In this document: one piece after another, positions 41,221-56,200 of the stretch
Numbering within the stretch: the first letter of the stretch is position 1
Layout of the letters: each line of letters opens with the position of its first letter
Assembly (NCBI GenBank): GCA_013365365.1
Contig: JABVXU010000093.1
Span: 62,001 to 126,000 of the forward strand
DNA: 64,000 nt
Source of the DNA: Cruorifilaria tuberocauda
Lineage: Eukaryota > Nematoda > Chromadorea > Rhabditida > Onchocercidae
Direction: 5' to 3'
Program-made: the position numbers and the translations under genes
Notes under the pieces: generated by a model
What the model saw: only the letters and a program-made list of their open reading frames with translations
The model's database searches: none
Told to the model about the DNA's origin: nothing

Positions 41221-44200
41221 GTAGGTCTATTTTTGTTAAATAAACCTTCAAAGATATTTTATAGTAAGATAAATTTTAAATTGGATGGCAGAATGAACAA
41301 TTGTAGCGATGAAAGGTTGTATCACTCATAACAGATTATACTTTCCACTATACTAATTTTGGTCTCAAAACTTTCGCCTTGGAGGAGAGCTTGCTAATGA
41401 GTATTGAAATAATATTTTCAAAGTCGGCCGGCAAAATTTTTTTACGAAAAGATCCCCTGCATTTTTTTCTTTTCTAACGATTTTGTATCTTATGACATTC
41501 GAAGCGAGATCTCATGAATAATTTAACACATTCAGCTCCTTGATTTGTTTCTTCGATCTATTCAGGCTTTTTAAAATTTATTTTAGCTTGGTTGAGATCT
41601 ATAGATGCAACAATATTCATTTGAAAAGACTTCAAACATAGGTTCGGTATCATTTATATGCAAATATAAATTTGCCACATGTCTCGTCACCATTGTTCAT
41701 CTCGCAAACTGTTCAACCATGCATGTATTTGCAGGATGCAGTTTGTTGATTTTGCCATTTGATGTATTTGTTCTCCAATTGTATGTGCTGTACATGATGA
41801 TGATTGAGGGTTGAGGCATTGACATGCATTTGTTTGGCGATATCCTATACCGTATACCTTTATAGGTATATTGAATATTGAAGGATCGATGAATATAAAC
41901 CTTTTATGGATATTAACATAACACAGATTTCCGCCTTTTTGGGGGGTCGTTTAATTTATCGCACAGAAGCAACCAAATTTGTAAAATTTTTGCTAAATTC
42001 TCTAATAAGTTGCACGATAAAATCTCTAAAATTATATTAAGTTTTGACTAACGTTGAATTTTCATATAAGGCTTGAAAACGAAAATTTCCGGTTGAGAGA
42101 ACAAATAATATCTTTAATTGAAAACAAAAAATGTTGATTTCATTATAAAAATTGATTTCAATTTTTTACATTTTCAATGATTATTTATGAATGGATTTAA
42201 ATTTTGGTCATTTCTAGATATTAATTTTCAAATATTATAAACTCGTTGTGTTATTTTTTTCTGTCTTCATTCTCATTCTTTTCTATAATGATTAAGTCAT
42301 TCCCTACACTTTTCATCATTTCAACATCATAGTACGTTGTTTTCACACTTGGTTCAAGAATATATTCATCATCAGTAATATACTGACCTATAGAGTACCC
42401 CGTAGTTTTAACTGCTTATTGGATTAATCCAATGAACCTCATGTTTCGCTGTCCATTTATTGGTCGAATTAATTCTCATTAACACTTTGGTAATGGAATT
42501 GAACAGAGAACTTGAATAAATAGAAATATACACATCTATTTGAATGAGACGCGAAAGAAAGTTTATTTGGATTTATACCAATTTCGAAATATAAAACAAA
42601 ATGATAAAAAGATACAGGTCTTAGCTTTAGCTAACAGTGAAAGAAAATTATAGTAATTGACTTTGGATTTCAGTATCGCTAAATCTGTAAATATCCAATG
42701 GGGATTTATATAAAGCGAGCTGAAATTGCACCTTGTGCAGGATTAACTATAGGTGTCACTTCCTCACTTCCGCCAATTGTCATGCTTGAGATTTCATTTG
42801 TTGATTTGAACCATTCATCCGTGAAATCTAAACCACCTGTTGGGAATAGTTTATCAAATTTAAAATCTTTTATTGTTCTAATCTAAAAATTTTTTTATCT
42901 CGGAGATTCAAAGGATGACCCGAGAAAAGGAGTATTAGGAAAAATTTGTTCATAGAACAGAATGATGCTTTTAATTGATCAATCTCACCTAATTTGAACT
43001 AATCACATCGCAGTGTAATTTTATTTCTGTAATATTTGCTAAGCATATAATGCGCTTAATTATAAGAATTAATAACTAGCATATTCTCATTTCTTTTAAG
43101 ATTTTTACAGCAATCTTTATTTTTCATTCAATTATGCCTCTTATTATATAAATTCCAATCTTCTGACTGTCATGTTTATTTCCTTCTGACAACTTATCAA
43201 ATCACTAAATCATAAGTGATTTGAACTTTGAATGAGTTTGAAAAACGTTCACTTCAAAGTTTAACTTAACCTTAATTCATCACTATTGAAATCTGTACTA
43301 CCAGAATAAATTATAGAAATCGTTCGATACCTTCAAGTTAGAGGATTCATGATCAGCAGCTTGGAACCCATAGCGTCAATAGTATAAATTTGCATGGGAT
43401 TTATTTCACAATACTTTGATGCCTTATTTCTTGAGTCTATTTAAATTAGGACTAAAACATGGCAAAAACTTTCAAGCAATAATAGTAGAGAAAATAATTT
43501 ATGGCTTATCTTGTGTTATAATATAAAAAAGCAAGGAGTTATTACGATTTGCAAAATGACATCCTTCCGCACAATTTCTAGAAAGCGGTAGAAATTGAAT
43601 GTATTTTATTTACTTCATTCGTTTTTATTTGAAAGATTTGATTTATAATTTTATCAATAATCCAAAATGGTTTAAGCATAATTGATTGTAATGATTTGGA
43701 AGTGTTACGAAGCAGTAATTTATTAGGAGTGGAGATAATGATTAAAGTAATTGAGAGATGAATGGAAAAATGACATTCTACTCTCTTTTTTGATATTCTT
43801 TATTTTAACTCTAATCAAACTCAAATTGCTCTTCATTATTATTCACTCTATTATTCATTGATCGATTATTGTGGATTTTTTGAACTCAGACATTGAAGTT
43901 AAGCTTTGAAGATATTTTAGTAAAGTATTGTTAAAGTTAAAGTATTAATTCCCTTTTTCGCTAAGTAATGAAAGTATAGGAACGTTGCAATATCAAAGTC
44001 TTTTTTGCTTATTATTTCATTTTTTGACAATAAAATTATTACGTTTTATCAGTTTAATCATTTATGCAAGTTTTTATGGCAATACACATAGAGCATTTCC
44101 TTATCAGTTTTTTAAACTTTGTTATGGCCTTCGTCGACATACTTGTCTACTTTCGTAATTACATTTGTTATCATATAGGAATTTTGGGTGTATGTATGAA

Positions 44201-47200
44201 AATAATAGCAAACTGTCATATCGAATTAATAGTTGATGAGATTTGGTAAGAGAAATGGAAGGGTAATTATATTACTGGGAACAAGGGAAGAGGTCATGAG
44301 AAGAAATTTTTTATTTATTGAAAAGTAGAATTGCACTTTTCTTGAGGGGGAAATATAATTAACTCACACTGCATAACGATTCAGTTACTCTGTTTAATGA
44401 ATCCTTTAAATTGGAGAGAGAAAAACTAATATGTTCGAGCTTTTTTAAATGAAAAGTTAAAAGATCGATATTTTTCAGGAAATGACAACTACCTGGTTTT
44501 GACTAAAGTTCAACATGGATGGCATCTTTTTGAAGATAAAAATTTACGTGGAAAGCAATCCCTTATCCTTTATTCTTCTGAAATAGTACTACTAATGTCC
44601 TATTATTCTTTAAATAGTTTTCGTGAAGTAGGTAAAATTAAAAAAAGCTATTGATAGATTTAACTGTTAAATGATTAAATCTATTAATTTTTTCTTCATT
44701 TCTTCATTCCTTATCTCTATAACAAAGCTATAAAAATTTCAAAGAAATATCTAAAAATACATTGAGCAGCTTCAGTTGTCATCTTTGATAAAGCAAAATG
44801 CCATTGAAGAAGGAGAATGATTTAGAAAGAAATCATCCATTAATCTAATAAGCCGTAATGGGATAATGCCAACTAGTTTTTATCACTCATTGTTGTTCTT
44901 AATCTGATCGAAAGCTCCGTTCCAATCAAATTTATTTAATTACTAAAATACACAGATTTTAAGGACAATTAATCATCAAATATATGTGAGAAAAAGCTGA
45001 TATTGCTCATCTTTCCCTTCCATTTTTCTAATGACGGAAAACATGATTGAAGTGTGAGTATGCTATCCATCTTCGTGCAAATAATCCGTCCTATAATATG
45101 CAATGTTCAAAGTGGAAGTTGGTTTCTGAAAAATTATTAATTCTAACAAAATAAGGACATTTTCATTCATTATATTTGGTTCATCCAATTAAGTCTCGTC
45201 TATCCAACAGCAATGTGTATGTTTTGAAGAATCATTTGTCCCTTTGTTATGGTAAGAACTTGCTTTAAATTAACAGAATAAGTACCAATTCAAGTGTAAT
45301 TTTACCAAAAAAAAGCAATTTATCGTATGGAAATCAACTTTTCTGGAACAATCAATTTTGCTGTTATGGAAATATTAGCGGATGTGGGGGTACAGTAAGA
45401 AAAGGTTTGAGGAAGTGATTTAGAACGCAAATTATGGCCTTGGTAATGGTAAATTTTTATTCAAAATCAGATCGAGGTCAATAAATTCGTGTTTTCAAAG
45501 TGAAAGCGATGCTTCATTTTTAACTTTCATTAACTTTTAAAAAATTGAAACATTCAAAGTATATACTATTTCAAAATATTTGATATTATGAATTGAATTT
45601 TGAAAGTTTCAGAAAAGTCATTTACGATCAATAATGATTTCTCAAAACTCAATAAAATAACATTTCAGATAGAATTGCTAGTAATAGACAGAGAAAGGAG
45701 CATTGATAAGTTTCATTCGTATTATGAATTTACGGTAGAGGAAGGAATGCCAGCGGGATTTCATATCGGAAGAATTGGCAATTACGAAACATTCAAATTT
45801 GAACTGCTCGAAGAGAATGACAAATTTGAAATTGAGGAAGGGAATGGAGTAATCAGGATAAAAAATGAAGTGCAAGTCAGTTTATAAGTTGATGACCCCA
45901 AAAAGTAAGCAATTCAGTGATCTGTTAAATAGAATGGACATTTTAATTATAATAAGAATTATAGGTATCTGAAACATACTTGGATATCAGGATTACAAGT
46001 CGAGATTACAACGAAATATCCAAATCAGTCACTGTCCTTATTATCGTCGCTCAAGCACACAGCACTGATTACTTCTGTCTGCGAAATCGTATTGATTTAA
46101 TGGTGTTTGAAAATTCGCCATCCGGAACGTTTGTCGGTATTCTAAAGGCGAAACATGATAATCTTACTGGCTTTACACTTAGAGAGCATCCGGAAGCTAT
46201 ATCGATAGAGAGTAATAGTGGAATTATAAGTACCACTGCACCGTTTGATTTCGAAGAAGTGTGTTATTTCAATGTTTGAGAATAAAGACTATCTTTCAAT
46301 TAGAAATAAACAAAGTTTTAACTTTAAATTCAGAAAAAAATTTTTAGGAAAGTCTTTATCAATTCAAGGTCGTCGCACATAGAATACAAACTGAACCCAT
46401 GGAATGTTGCATTTTCTTGCATATTATCGACAAGAATGATAATGCACCTAAATTTGTTTCTGATAGCTATGAAGTTACAGTTTATGAAAATGCTCCGGTC
46501 GGTCAATCAGTTCTTCAACTTGATGTTCATGATTTGGACATTGGTTAGTTTCTCAAAAGAGCAAGGATAAATAATGGCAATTTATATTATTCTTTGATAA
46601 AATAGTACTCAAAATTAATCATTTAGTTTGCCCCGATAGCAACCATAATTTTATCTTTTTTTGATTCTCTTAAACTCTTCAGTGAACGAGTTCACTTATG
46701 AAATTTCTGTGATTGGAAATGAGCGAAATTGGTTCGGAATTAAATCCGATGGGCGAATTTTTCTCACTGCACCTCTTGATCGAGAGCACATGGCCATTCA
46801 TCGATTACACATTACTGTTTATGATCAAAGACCGCCCGAAAGAAGTAGGTGATTTTGCGCTGAGTGAATATAATGAAAAATGTATTATTATTATGTTTGA
46901 TTGTGATTTTGACTTTCAACTATCATCATCAATTAAAACTGTAGTAACAAGAGAAACAGTCAAGATTACTAACTGAGGTAACTTGTGTTTTTTAATCAAT
47001 TAAAATTTGATTCTAAATCCTTTAATTATTCAAAACAGATAGAGACAGTTAAATTCATATTAGTTGTTTGGAAATTACTGAATGTAACTTTATATTTTAG
47101 CATTCAAGGACACAACCACAGTAAAAGTAATAGTTCTGGATGTAAACGATAATGCGCCTCGGTTCGTTTCGCCATCTGCGTTTTTCATTTCCGAAGCAAC

Positions 47201-50200
47201 AGCATCAGGAACCATCGTCGGTCTAGTTCATGCTGTCGATCCTGACTTAGGTCGTAATGGACAATTACAATACCGCATTTTGCCATGGTCAAATCCGGAA
47301 GGTCTATTTATGATAAATCCAGTTCTTGGATATCTACTGGTACTATGAATTTACCGTTTTTATTTGATTAATTTTTTTGCTGGTAGTAATTTTTTAAGGT
47401 TTATCAAAATTACTACTAATTACATCGTAATAATCAAATTTCTTACCAACTTCTGAAACCAAACCAATTTAACTGTTGTCTTAAAATAAGAATCACTGCT
47501 TTATATACTAAAAAAATATAAAATTTAATCAGGAAATTTTAAATTAGAATAAATAAGCAGTAAAATGAACTCTGTTCCAATTTACAACGATAATTAAAAG
47601 GCAAATCTCAAAGCTTAAAGTGTTCAGCAAACAAATTTTAATAAATTTTGCAACAAATTTTCGACAATTAATTTTTCTCAGGTACATGAACAAATTGAAG
47701 TTGAAGAGAGAAAAGATTACCATTTGCTAGTTGAAGCGAAGGATTATGGTATTTCAAAGAGATTATCGACAGTTGTTTCAATAAGTGTGACAGTGCTAGC
47801 TAGTAACAAGGAATCACTGAGACTAAGAAATTTTTACCATGCAAGGATTCCGGAGAATATCCCAGTTGGCCATACTGTATATCAGATCATTAACGTATGT
47901 TCGTATAATCTGGATAAAGTTTAATTATTTTTAGAGTGTAAAAAGAGTGTATTTTCTGAAACATACACGATCGATTTTAACCTGCGAATTTTACTTCATA
48001 GTTGGAATCTCTCTCGAAGTTGTCTTGAATGAAATTTCGAGGAAGTCCGATTCATTGGGAAAATTTGAGATCTGTCTTTAATTTTTTTTTTAGCGCGATC
48101 TACGAATGCAATTTTTTTTTTTTTACTAACGTACAAAGCTGTTTTGAGGACACTGTGACAGATATTCTGTTTGTAATTGAATCCGGAAATGAAGGTAACC
48201 ATTTTCGAATATCTTCCACGAATGGAACAATTACGATAAACGAACGCCTAAATGCTGCCAAAAAATCAAGTTACATCCTAATTGTTTCGATGCGATCAAA
48301 TAACAGCACCAGAAAGCAGAGCAGGTGTAAATTCCTATGGAAAAATTTTTTTTAATATCAGCCTCTAGTATTATGAGTATTTTGTATGCCTACACTCTTG
48401 TAATATGCAAGCAAACATTCCACTACTTACTAATACAATCCGATATTTTTCTACATATTATTGGAAATGACCATTTTCATGAGATGGTCATCGTGATAAC
48501 AGATATTGCTGAACTTTTATGCTACACATAAACTAAGAGGAGAACCGACTAAAGACAATTAATGAATGTCGATGTTTTGTTAGTTAATGAAAGTAATAAA
48601 TTCTGCATCTCCTTTTATGGCTCCAAAAAAACACTCCCACACATTAAAAAGAGATGAATCAGCAATCAATTAATTAATATCATCATATATATATAATCGG
48701 AATAATAGCAGTTGATTTTAAATGTAAATAACTCATTTCAGCATCATTTTAATTGAAATTTTTAATATCGATGTTAAAATCGCTCAATTTCTTGATCATG
48801 CTGATAGAATATTAAATGTTGGAGAAAATATGCAAGGATCATATCCGATTACTATAGGAACACTGAGATCTACCACAGCAGATTCAGAACTGAAGGGATC
48901 ATTGTCTTATTCACTCATTCAGGTTATCTTTCGCAATATTTATAATATCAAAATGAGGTCATTTGAATTGCAGAAGTTAGTGAAGATGAATAACAATTGC
49001 AAAGCATTAAAACTGTGTTAAATGGAAAAAGAACAATGTAAAAGAAAGTAATTCACAATGTTTCGAAGTATGATCCATCTCTTTTAGATACTTTTTCATC
49101 ATTGGTCGAACAAAAATATGTGATTTCTGTTAAGGGTAACAACACGCTATTTCGGATAGTACCACAGACAGGCAAGCTACAAATCACAGAACCATTAAAT
49201 CATGAAATGCAAGACAGATATGAATTGATCATACAAGCAAATGACCTTACTATTCCGAGAAGCTCTAGTAGAACGAATGCTGTTACCGTAGTGGTATTGG
49301 ATGTGAATGATAACGCACCAGTCTTCGAGCAACTTCAGTACTATGTCGAAGTGATGGAAAATGAGCCTGTTGAAGAAGACTTAATGTTACTGTGTCTAAA
49401 AGCAACAGATGAAGATAACTCGATGATACGGTGAGAATTTGTAGAATCTTCTAAATTAAATTAAATATAAATCATTTAAAAAAATATGTAGTATTTTTAA
49501 AACGTGTTCTCGTACTACTTTGCACGACAAATTCGAGACTACCGTCATATTGCCGTATCGCTTGTTACCAAATTACTTGTCTATAAAATCTGTAATAAAT
49601 TTGTTCTCCTACCACTCAATTCAATTTCTTTCAAATCTCTTTTTCTTTTTGCAACACTAAGTTCCATCAAGTTTATTCAGATAAAGCGAAGCAAACAGAA
49701 GTGTAAACTTGATTTAGATTAAGAACGATTTTTCATGGTTACAGATACAATCTTAACGATGCAGACTTGTTACCATTCTTCATTAATTCAACAACAGGAT
49801 GTATTGGAAGATTAGAAATCTTGGACCGTGAATTTCAATCGCAATGGATTTTAGAAGTTGTGGCTCATGACAATGGCCAATTTCTGGAGCATTCAAGCAC
49901 TGCAATAATACGAATTCGAGTGCTAGATCAGAATGATAATCTACCTATCATACTGAATGAACAACTTGATATCTTCATCCCAAATAATGTTAAAAAAAGT
50001 ATATTATTTGGTAAATGTGAAGAGAAAAAAAGCTTAACTATAGAAATCTGATTCACTAAAAAATGTTAACCTTTTACAGACTTAAAAAATTTTAATCGAT
50101 TTGAACTTAAGAATTAAAAAAAGAAAAATCTCTGATGATTGTGAAAATTGAAATAGCTTTTAATAATTTATTTTAAACATTTACAGTAAGAAATATTAAT

Positions 50201-53200
50201 CTATGATTTTCCATGAACTTGTCAAGGAAATGATAGAATCACTATTATTTAGAGCTATTGGCTGAATTGATCAACTTATTATGAGGGTGCAAAATAGAAC
50301 AGAAAAGTTTTTAAGAATTCTTGAATGCTACTGTATTCGGAGAAGAAAAATAAGAAGAAAGAAAATAAATAGGATATTACTATTGTCGACCTACAAATAC
50401 TTCGAATAGAATCTCTAAAAATTTGTTGCTAAAGTTATAAATTCAATCGAGAGTTTGTAGTTTATAAAATAATATTATTCTTTATCCATACTACTTCAGA
50501 TGATGTAATATACGTACTATCAGCGTGTGACCTGGATGAAAGCGATATTTTGTACTATAGCCTAAGTGGTCCAGATGTATCGTATTTCCAAATTAACCAG
50601 GATGGAATCATTACTGTTACACGACAACTTCCTAAACGAGATTATTCAATTACTGCAATTGTTTCTGATCAAGGCAATTTAAGTTCATCTGTTGGATTGG
50701 GATTTTATATAGCTGATGCTACAAGATTTCCTATTTTTGAGGTATTTTGTGAAGGTTTTGAAATATTCACCAGAACTTTCATATAATTGTATACTACGAA
50801 CTTTTTGTATTTTATTTTTGATTCACTGGTGCAGTTTCCGGAAAATTATTACAATTTCTAGATAGTTTAATGGATTATCAAGTCAATTATTCAGTCAATG
50901 ATATTTTAGTATCTAAACTTCAATAAGTTCTCAATTCTCTTCTATGTAATCCCAATTTTCTTATTACATTTTTTTTATTCAATAAATTTTATAATCTGAG
51001 CTTCAGTATTTTCATACACTTATGTAATTTTTTCAGAAACATTCACAGAGAGAATTTATGGTGACAGAACATAAACCAAACATGCTGGTAACAAAATTTA
51101 TCGCCCACTCAGTTAATGTATCCAACCGAGGAATAATATTTTCGATTTTCAGCGGTGACCCACACCATCATTTTTATCTAAATGTCAATTCTGGAGAATT
51201 GTATACAACGTATCCCTTTATGATTATTGATTGAATCAGAAAAGGCTGCTTTTTTATTGCCATCAAATAAGTCTTAATTGTTTAAGAAAATTCATAATTC
51301 ATTTACTTACATAATTACCTGGCAGATGACAAATTGTATTTTTTCGTTGAAATTTTGCTAACATTAAATATTATATTTATCAAAGTAGAAAAATTCATTT
51401 CAAGAATATTTTTAATACAAATTTAAGGAATCGAGTAGATTATGAATATCGAAAGCAATATGAATTATGGATTGCTGCAATCGATCAGCATGCCCAACCG
51501 ATGGTTTCATATAGAAATTGCGTTGTGAATATTGTTGACATCAATGACAACAGGCCTTTTTTCGAAAAAGTTTCAATTCATTTTCTGCTGAAGTCAGAAG
51601 AATATAATATTTGCTTCTAATGAATATGTTGAAGGGTTAAAGAACTAATGAGAGATTATGCTCTTTGTAACAACAATCTTGTATTTTATTTATTTCCAAA
51701 TTTAAAAATTTGGAAAAAGTAGGTTTTTCCAGGCTTTCTACTCTGCTTCAGTAGTAGAGAATGGTGATAGCGATGAATTGATAATAAAAATTATCGCTCG
51801 CGATTCCGATTCAGGAATGAATGGGAAAATTTCATACAGTTTGATGTCAGATAACTCAGATGTTTGGAAATATTTCAAAATCAATGAGGAATCGGGAGAA
51901 ATTTTTACTATTTCTGGTTTGGATGCCGAATACTTGAGAGAATATTATTTGCACGTTATTGCAATGGATCATGGAAGTCCTCAGTTGTCGGAGACCGTGG
52001 TTGTAAAGGTCTTGTTTATTTTTATAAATTTATAATCTTATTTATGAATTTACAAACTGATCCAGTAGATGATCAATTAGTGATTTAATGATGATTTACT
52101 GTGTGATTGACCATCTACAGTAACGGTTTTTACTCCGATTCTGTTAATCCATACCGTACATGCCGTTTAAATTGATTGAGTTTTAGTAAAATAGTCAAAA
52201 TGAGTCGAAATTATTCAGTTAGCTGAATTCTGATAGGTTGTAATTTTAGATCATTAATGAGAATTTTCTGCTGTCATATTGCTAAGCGCTAATTACATGA
52301 ATACAAGTTTTGAACGATTGAATAAATGTATGATATTACCTACTTTTAATTTCCATCATTAGATTGAAATACTGGATAAAAACGACAACCCACCGCGCTT
52401 TTCAAATTTATTCCATGGTGCAGTTACTGAAAATAGTCCTTTGGAAACGCCAATACTTCAAGTGAGGCCATCTGATCATTTTGTTATGATTCTGTTTTAT
52501 TTGAAACTATCATACTGTCGCTGAAAATCTATTATCAGGTGACAAGTTATGATGCTGATGTAAACAGCACTCTTATCTATGGTTTGGAAGGTAACAATAC
52601 CGAAAATTTCTTGATTGATCAACAAACTGGTTGGATTAGTCTGGCGAAAGAAGTTGATCGAGAAAAAGTACGGAATAGAACAATTTTCTTTATTTAATTA
52701 AAATGGAAAGCTTGTAGGAAAAAGCCTTGTAAGTATGGAATAGCCAGTAAGTTCCTCAAGTAAAGCTTTGCTGGAATTGTCATTATTAGATTAGGATATT
52801 AGCTGAAAATTTCCGCTTTTCTGTTGCGAATCGCTGAAATTTGAAAATAACATTTAGAGAAAGGAATATTCGATTAAAGTGAAAGCATGGGATGGCTTAT
52901 GGGAAGTTCGAACATCGCTAACTATCACGATAGAAGATGTTAATGATAATACTCCAACCTTCAGCGATTCATTTTACAGATTTCTGGCTGCAGTCGATTC
53001 AGTAAGATATATACAAGACTTAAAACTTTTTCTTATGTTTCTTATTTAAGGTATAGCAAGGTTTGAAAAAGATATATATGAAGTTAAAAATTAAATTAGT
53101 GATTGATTTTGGAGAGTTTATATCACTAAAGTATTTTATTTCTTTTTGAAATTGAAAAAAGTTTTTATTCCAAAAGTTTACAGGAAATTTTCACTGAAAT

Positions 53201-56200
53201 TGGGCGGATTTTTGCATTTGACATGGATGAAGGATTAAATGGACAAGTTCGTTACGACTTGCGATGTGGTAGTGATTTGTTCATGGTTGAACCAATCAGT
53301 GGGCGCATTTCTTCAATAACTGCTTTAAAGCAGTATGTGAATAATACAGTGGAATGTAAAGGCTTTGCTAGAGATCAAGGATTTCCATCAATGATCAGTG
53401 ATGTGAGTCATTTTTCATGTTTGAAATTATGGAGCTATCAATTAAAAAAGAATCATTTAGGTAACTGTCTATATTCATATCACCGATTCTGCTGAAAGCA
53501 ACGAAGCAAAGCAGTCTTACTACGAGTTTGCGCTTCTTCATAATGTCAATCCCGGGACTTTAATTGGCCGTTTGCTGTTATATGATGTTAGTTGGTTGAT
53601 CAAATTTCTCATGTCTAAGAATTTTAGCACCCGATTTTTCCTCAAACTTCTCCGTCAATTTATTTAATTCTGCACTTTATTATTCTTTACTTCACTTTAA
53701 AAAATTTAAGGCTATTGCCGTAGTGAATGATAGTCGTTTCGTGATTGATCAGAATGGTAATCTGTTCACAAACGTCACGTTTCCGGAAATTATATCGGAA
53801 GATAAAATCATCTTATCAATTGCAACAAAAAATAAAAGCGATCCTTTGAAGATTATTGTTTCAATTGAATTTACTAAGCCAAACATTTACCGTCCACAAT
53901 TTTCATTTATGAGGTAATTATAGGAGGCATTGAAAGTTATCTTACAATCTCGGAAACGATACAATTTTTGACAATTAAATCTCTCTTGAGCCTTCTGCAA
54001 CTTTTTCGCGTTCACATGACTAATGAATGCATACTTTTGTTGTATAAATTAGTGACCTGTTTTTGAGTAACTCCTCAACAGTACTTATTTCTTGTGAAAG
54101 ATATGCAACGGTTGCTCCATTTACTCCACTTATGGTCGGAAAGTATATCAAGAGAATCTGTTCTTCTTTTTCTATTACTTAATATTAAATAAGAATCTGG
54201 AAGAACGGGACTAATGATTAAGCTTATTTCAGGTATAAATTTTCTGTTCAAGAGAACTGCCGTTTGCATACACCAGTTGGCACGGTTGTAGCTAAAGATT
54301 ACGACGTAGATCTTAACGGCCAAGTGACTTATCATATCATTAATGGTACAGATCGTTTACCGTTTGCAATTGAATCAGCAACAGGTTTCATTTCCAACCT
54401 TCTCACTCAAAATTTTCATTAAATCCTGATTAATCTAATTAATGGCAAGTTCTTAGTAACACAAAACAGTGTACGAGATAATTCCTGAAACATGCGAATT
54501 GTCTTTCAATTATGCAACGCATTTGGAGAACATTCATTTGAATAATATGTTAAAATTAATGTCTTCATGTTAGAAAATTGCATTCTTCAAGAGGTTTAGG
54601 GATCATAGTAACAAAGGGATTTTTGGACTTCGAGGAAACCAGCAGCTATCGGTTTCCAATAGTGGCAATTGACTCCGGTTTTCCTCCATTCAACGATACA
54701 GCAGAAGTTGTTGTTGAAGTACTTGATGAGAACGATAATGTGCCCGAGTTTGAAAATCATTATTTGCAGTATACGGTATTTTTATATTTCCTGATATTTT
54801 TGCTTTGTTTCACATCCAATCAGTCAGTAACACTATTCTCCAGCGTTACATTTCTTTAGTTTCTTGAATGTTATCGTCATCCACAACATATTCCGCTTAT
54901 TTATCAAACGATCTGTGATCGACGATCATTTCAGATATCGGCCGATTCACCGATAGGTACCACAATTGCACATCTTTCTGCCGTCGACGCAGATTCAGAA
55001 CCAAACGCTCTTATCGTTTACTATCTGCTTTCGGATTCTATTGGAACATTACCTTTTGCTGTAAATGCTACATTCGGCACATTATATGTGTGTGCTGAAT
55101 TTCATTATGAAACAGCTAATGAATATTTATTTCATGTTCTGGCCAGTAACCCGAGAACCATAAATTCTGAATATTCAGAATCGATTCCAGAAAATTTACA
55201 CGATATCGCATATTCTGATGTTGTGCAAGTTGAAATATTCGTTAAACCAAATATAAAATCTGCACTGTATTTTCCGGAACCGGAACAGAACTTTGAGATC
55301 AGTGCATCTGCTCTCAAAGGTATTTTAAGTTAAAAATTCAAATAATTAGTTGTTTAAAAACCAATATTATATTTATTGTTGAAACTGATATTTCCAATCT
55401 AATCATCATATTGCCGATTCTTCTTATTATAGTAAATTAATTGTAGCAGAAAATGAAACTTGTATTTATTTTGCGCTATATCATCAGATGAGGAGAATAA
55501 CTGTAAATAAGTTAGCAAATCCTATTTAGGTACAATAATTGGCAAAGTGAAAGCAATTTATCGGAGTGGAAATTATCACAATAAAGTTCTATATAGTATA
55601 GTTCCAAATGGCCTGGTGGATATAAATCATCAAACAGGAGAAATACATGTGAAAGAAACTTGGAATGGGACTACTGGAATTATAACGGTGCAGATTATTG
55701 CAACTGATCTTTCGAAAAAAGCAGGTTTTAAACCAATGTTAGTATTGAAATTTTTCAGAACAATTACGAAAGCCATAATTGAATCCTACTAATAAATTTT
55801 GAATTTCATTTCAGTTTTTGAATGTTGCAATAAAACAAGATTTTTTGCAGTAATTTATTATAGTTGTAAAGTGTATATCGAACGGATGAATATAAAGGCA
55901 CTTCCAGTATTACAATCGCATTATAAATTTTCGTTGTCTGAAGATGCTCATGGCTCAGAAAGTTTTATTATTTTTGAACATCTCCCACAAAAATGTCGCC
56001 TTGATATTGTTGAAGAAGAAATCGGATATGATATTAAGCAGGTAAAAGTTTCCTTCCGCATCCCATTATTGTTCCACCTATGTAAGGTTTCAAAATTGAA
56101 AATTTAATTTAAAGGAGAATTTAAAATTTAAGGGTATAAATTATTAATTGAGTTATTTAGAAATTATTTTTAAAAAAAAATTGGTAACATAATAAAAATA

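Noticed and set aside
40884..41331. Cadherin gene ending at the in-frame stop near 41331, with a second gene starting after 45600
   Set aside because: A donor (gtaggt) at 41221 joins in phase to the exon at 45669 and completes a normal repeat boundary (FTKTIT to IELLVIDRER), and no transmembrane helix precedes the 41331 stop. A 4.4-kb intron is the simpler reading.
43335..43435. Scramblase-like reading of the possible third antisense exon (MQIYTIDAMGSKLLIMNPL)
   Set aside because: That frame hits a TGA before the donor, and only the other frame joins in phase to the downstream exon; the likeness to phospholipid scramblase is weak.
55815..55863. Upstream acceptor for cadherin exon 44
   Set aside because: Using it gives a frame with an early stop after the phase-2 join; the acceptor at 55863 keeps phase and gives a normal repeat start.
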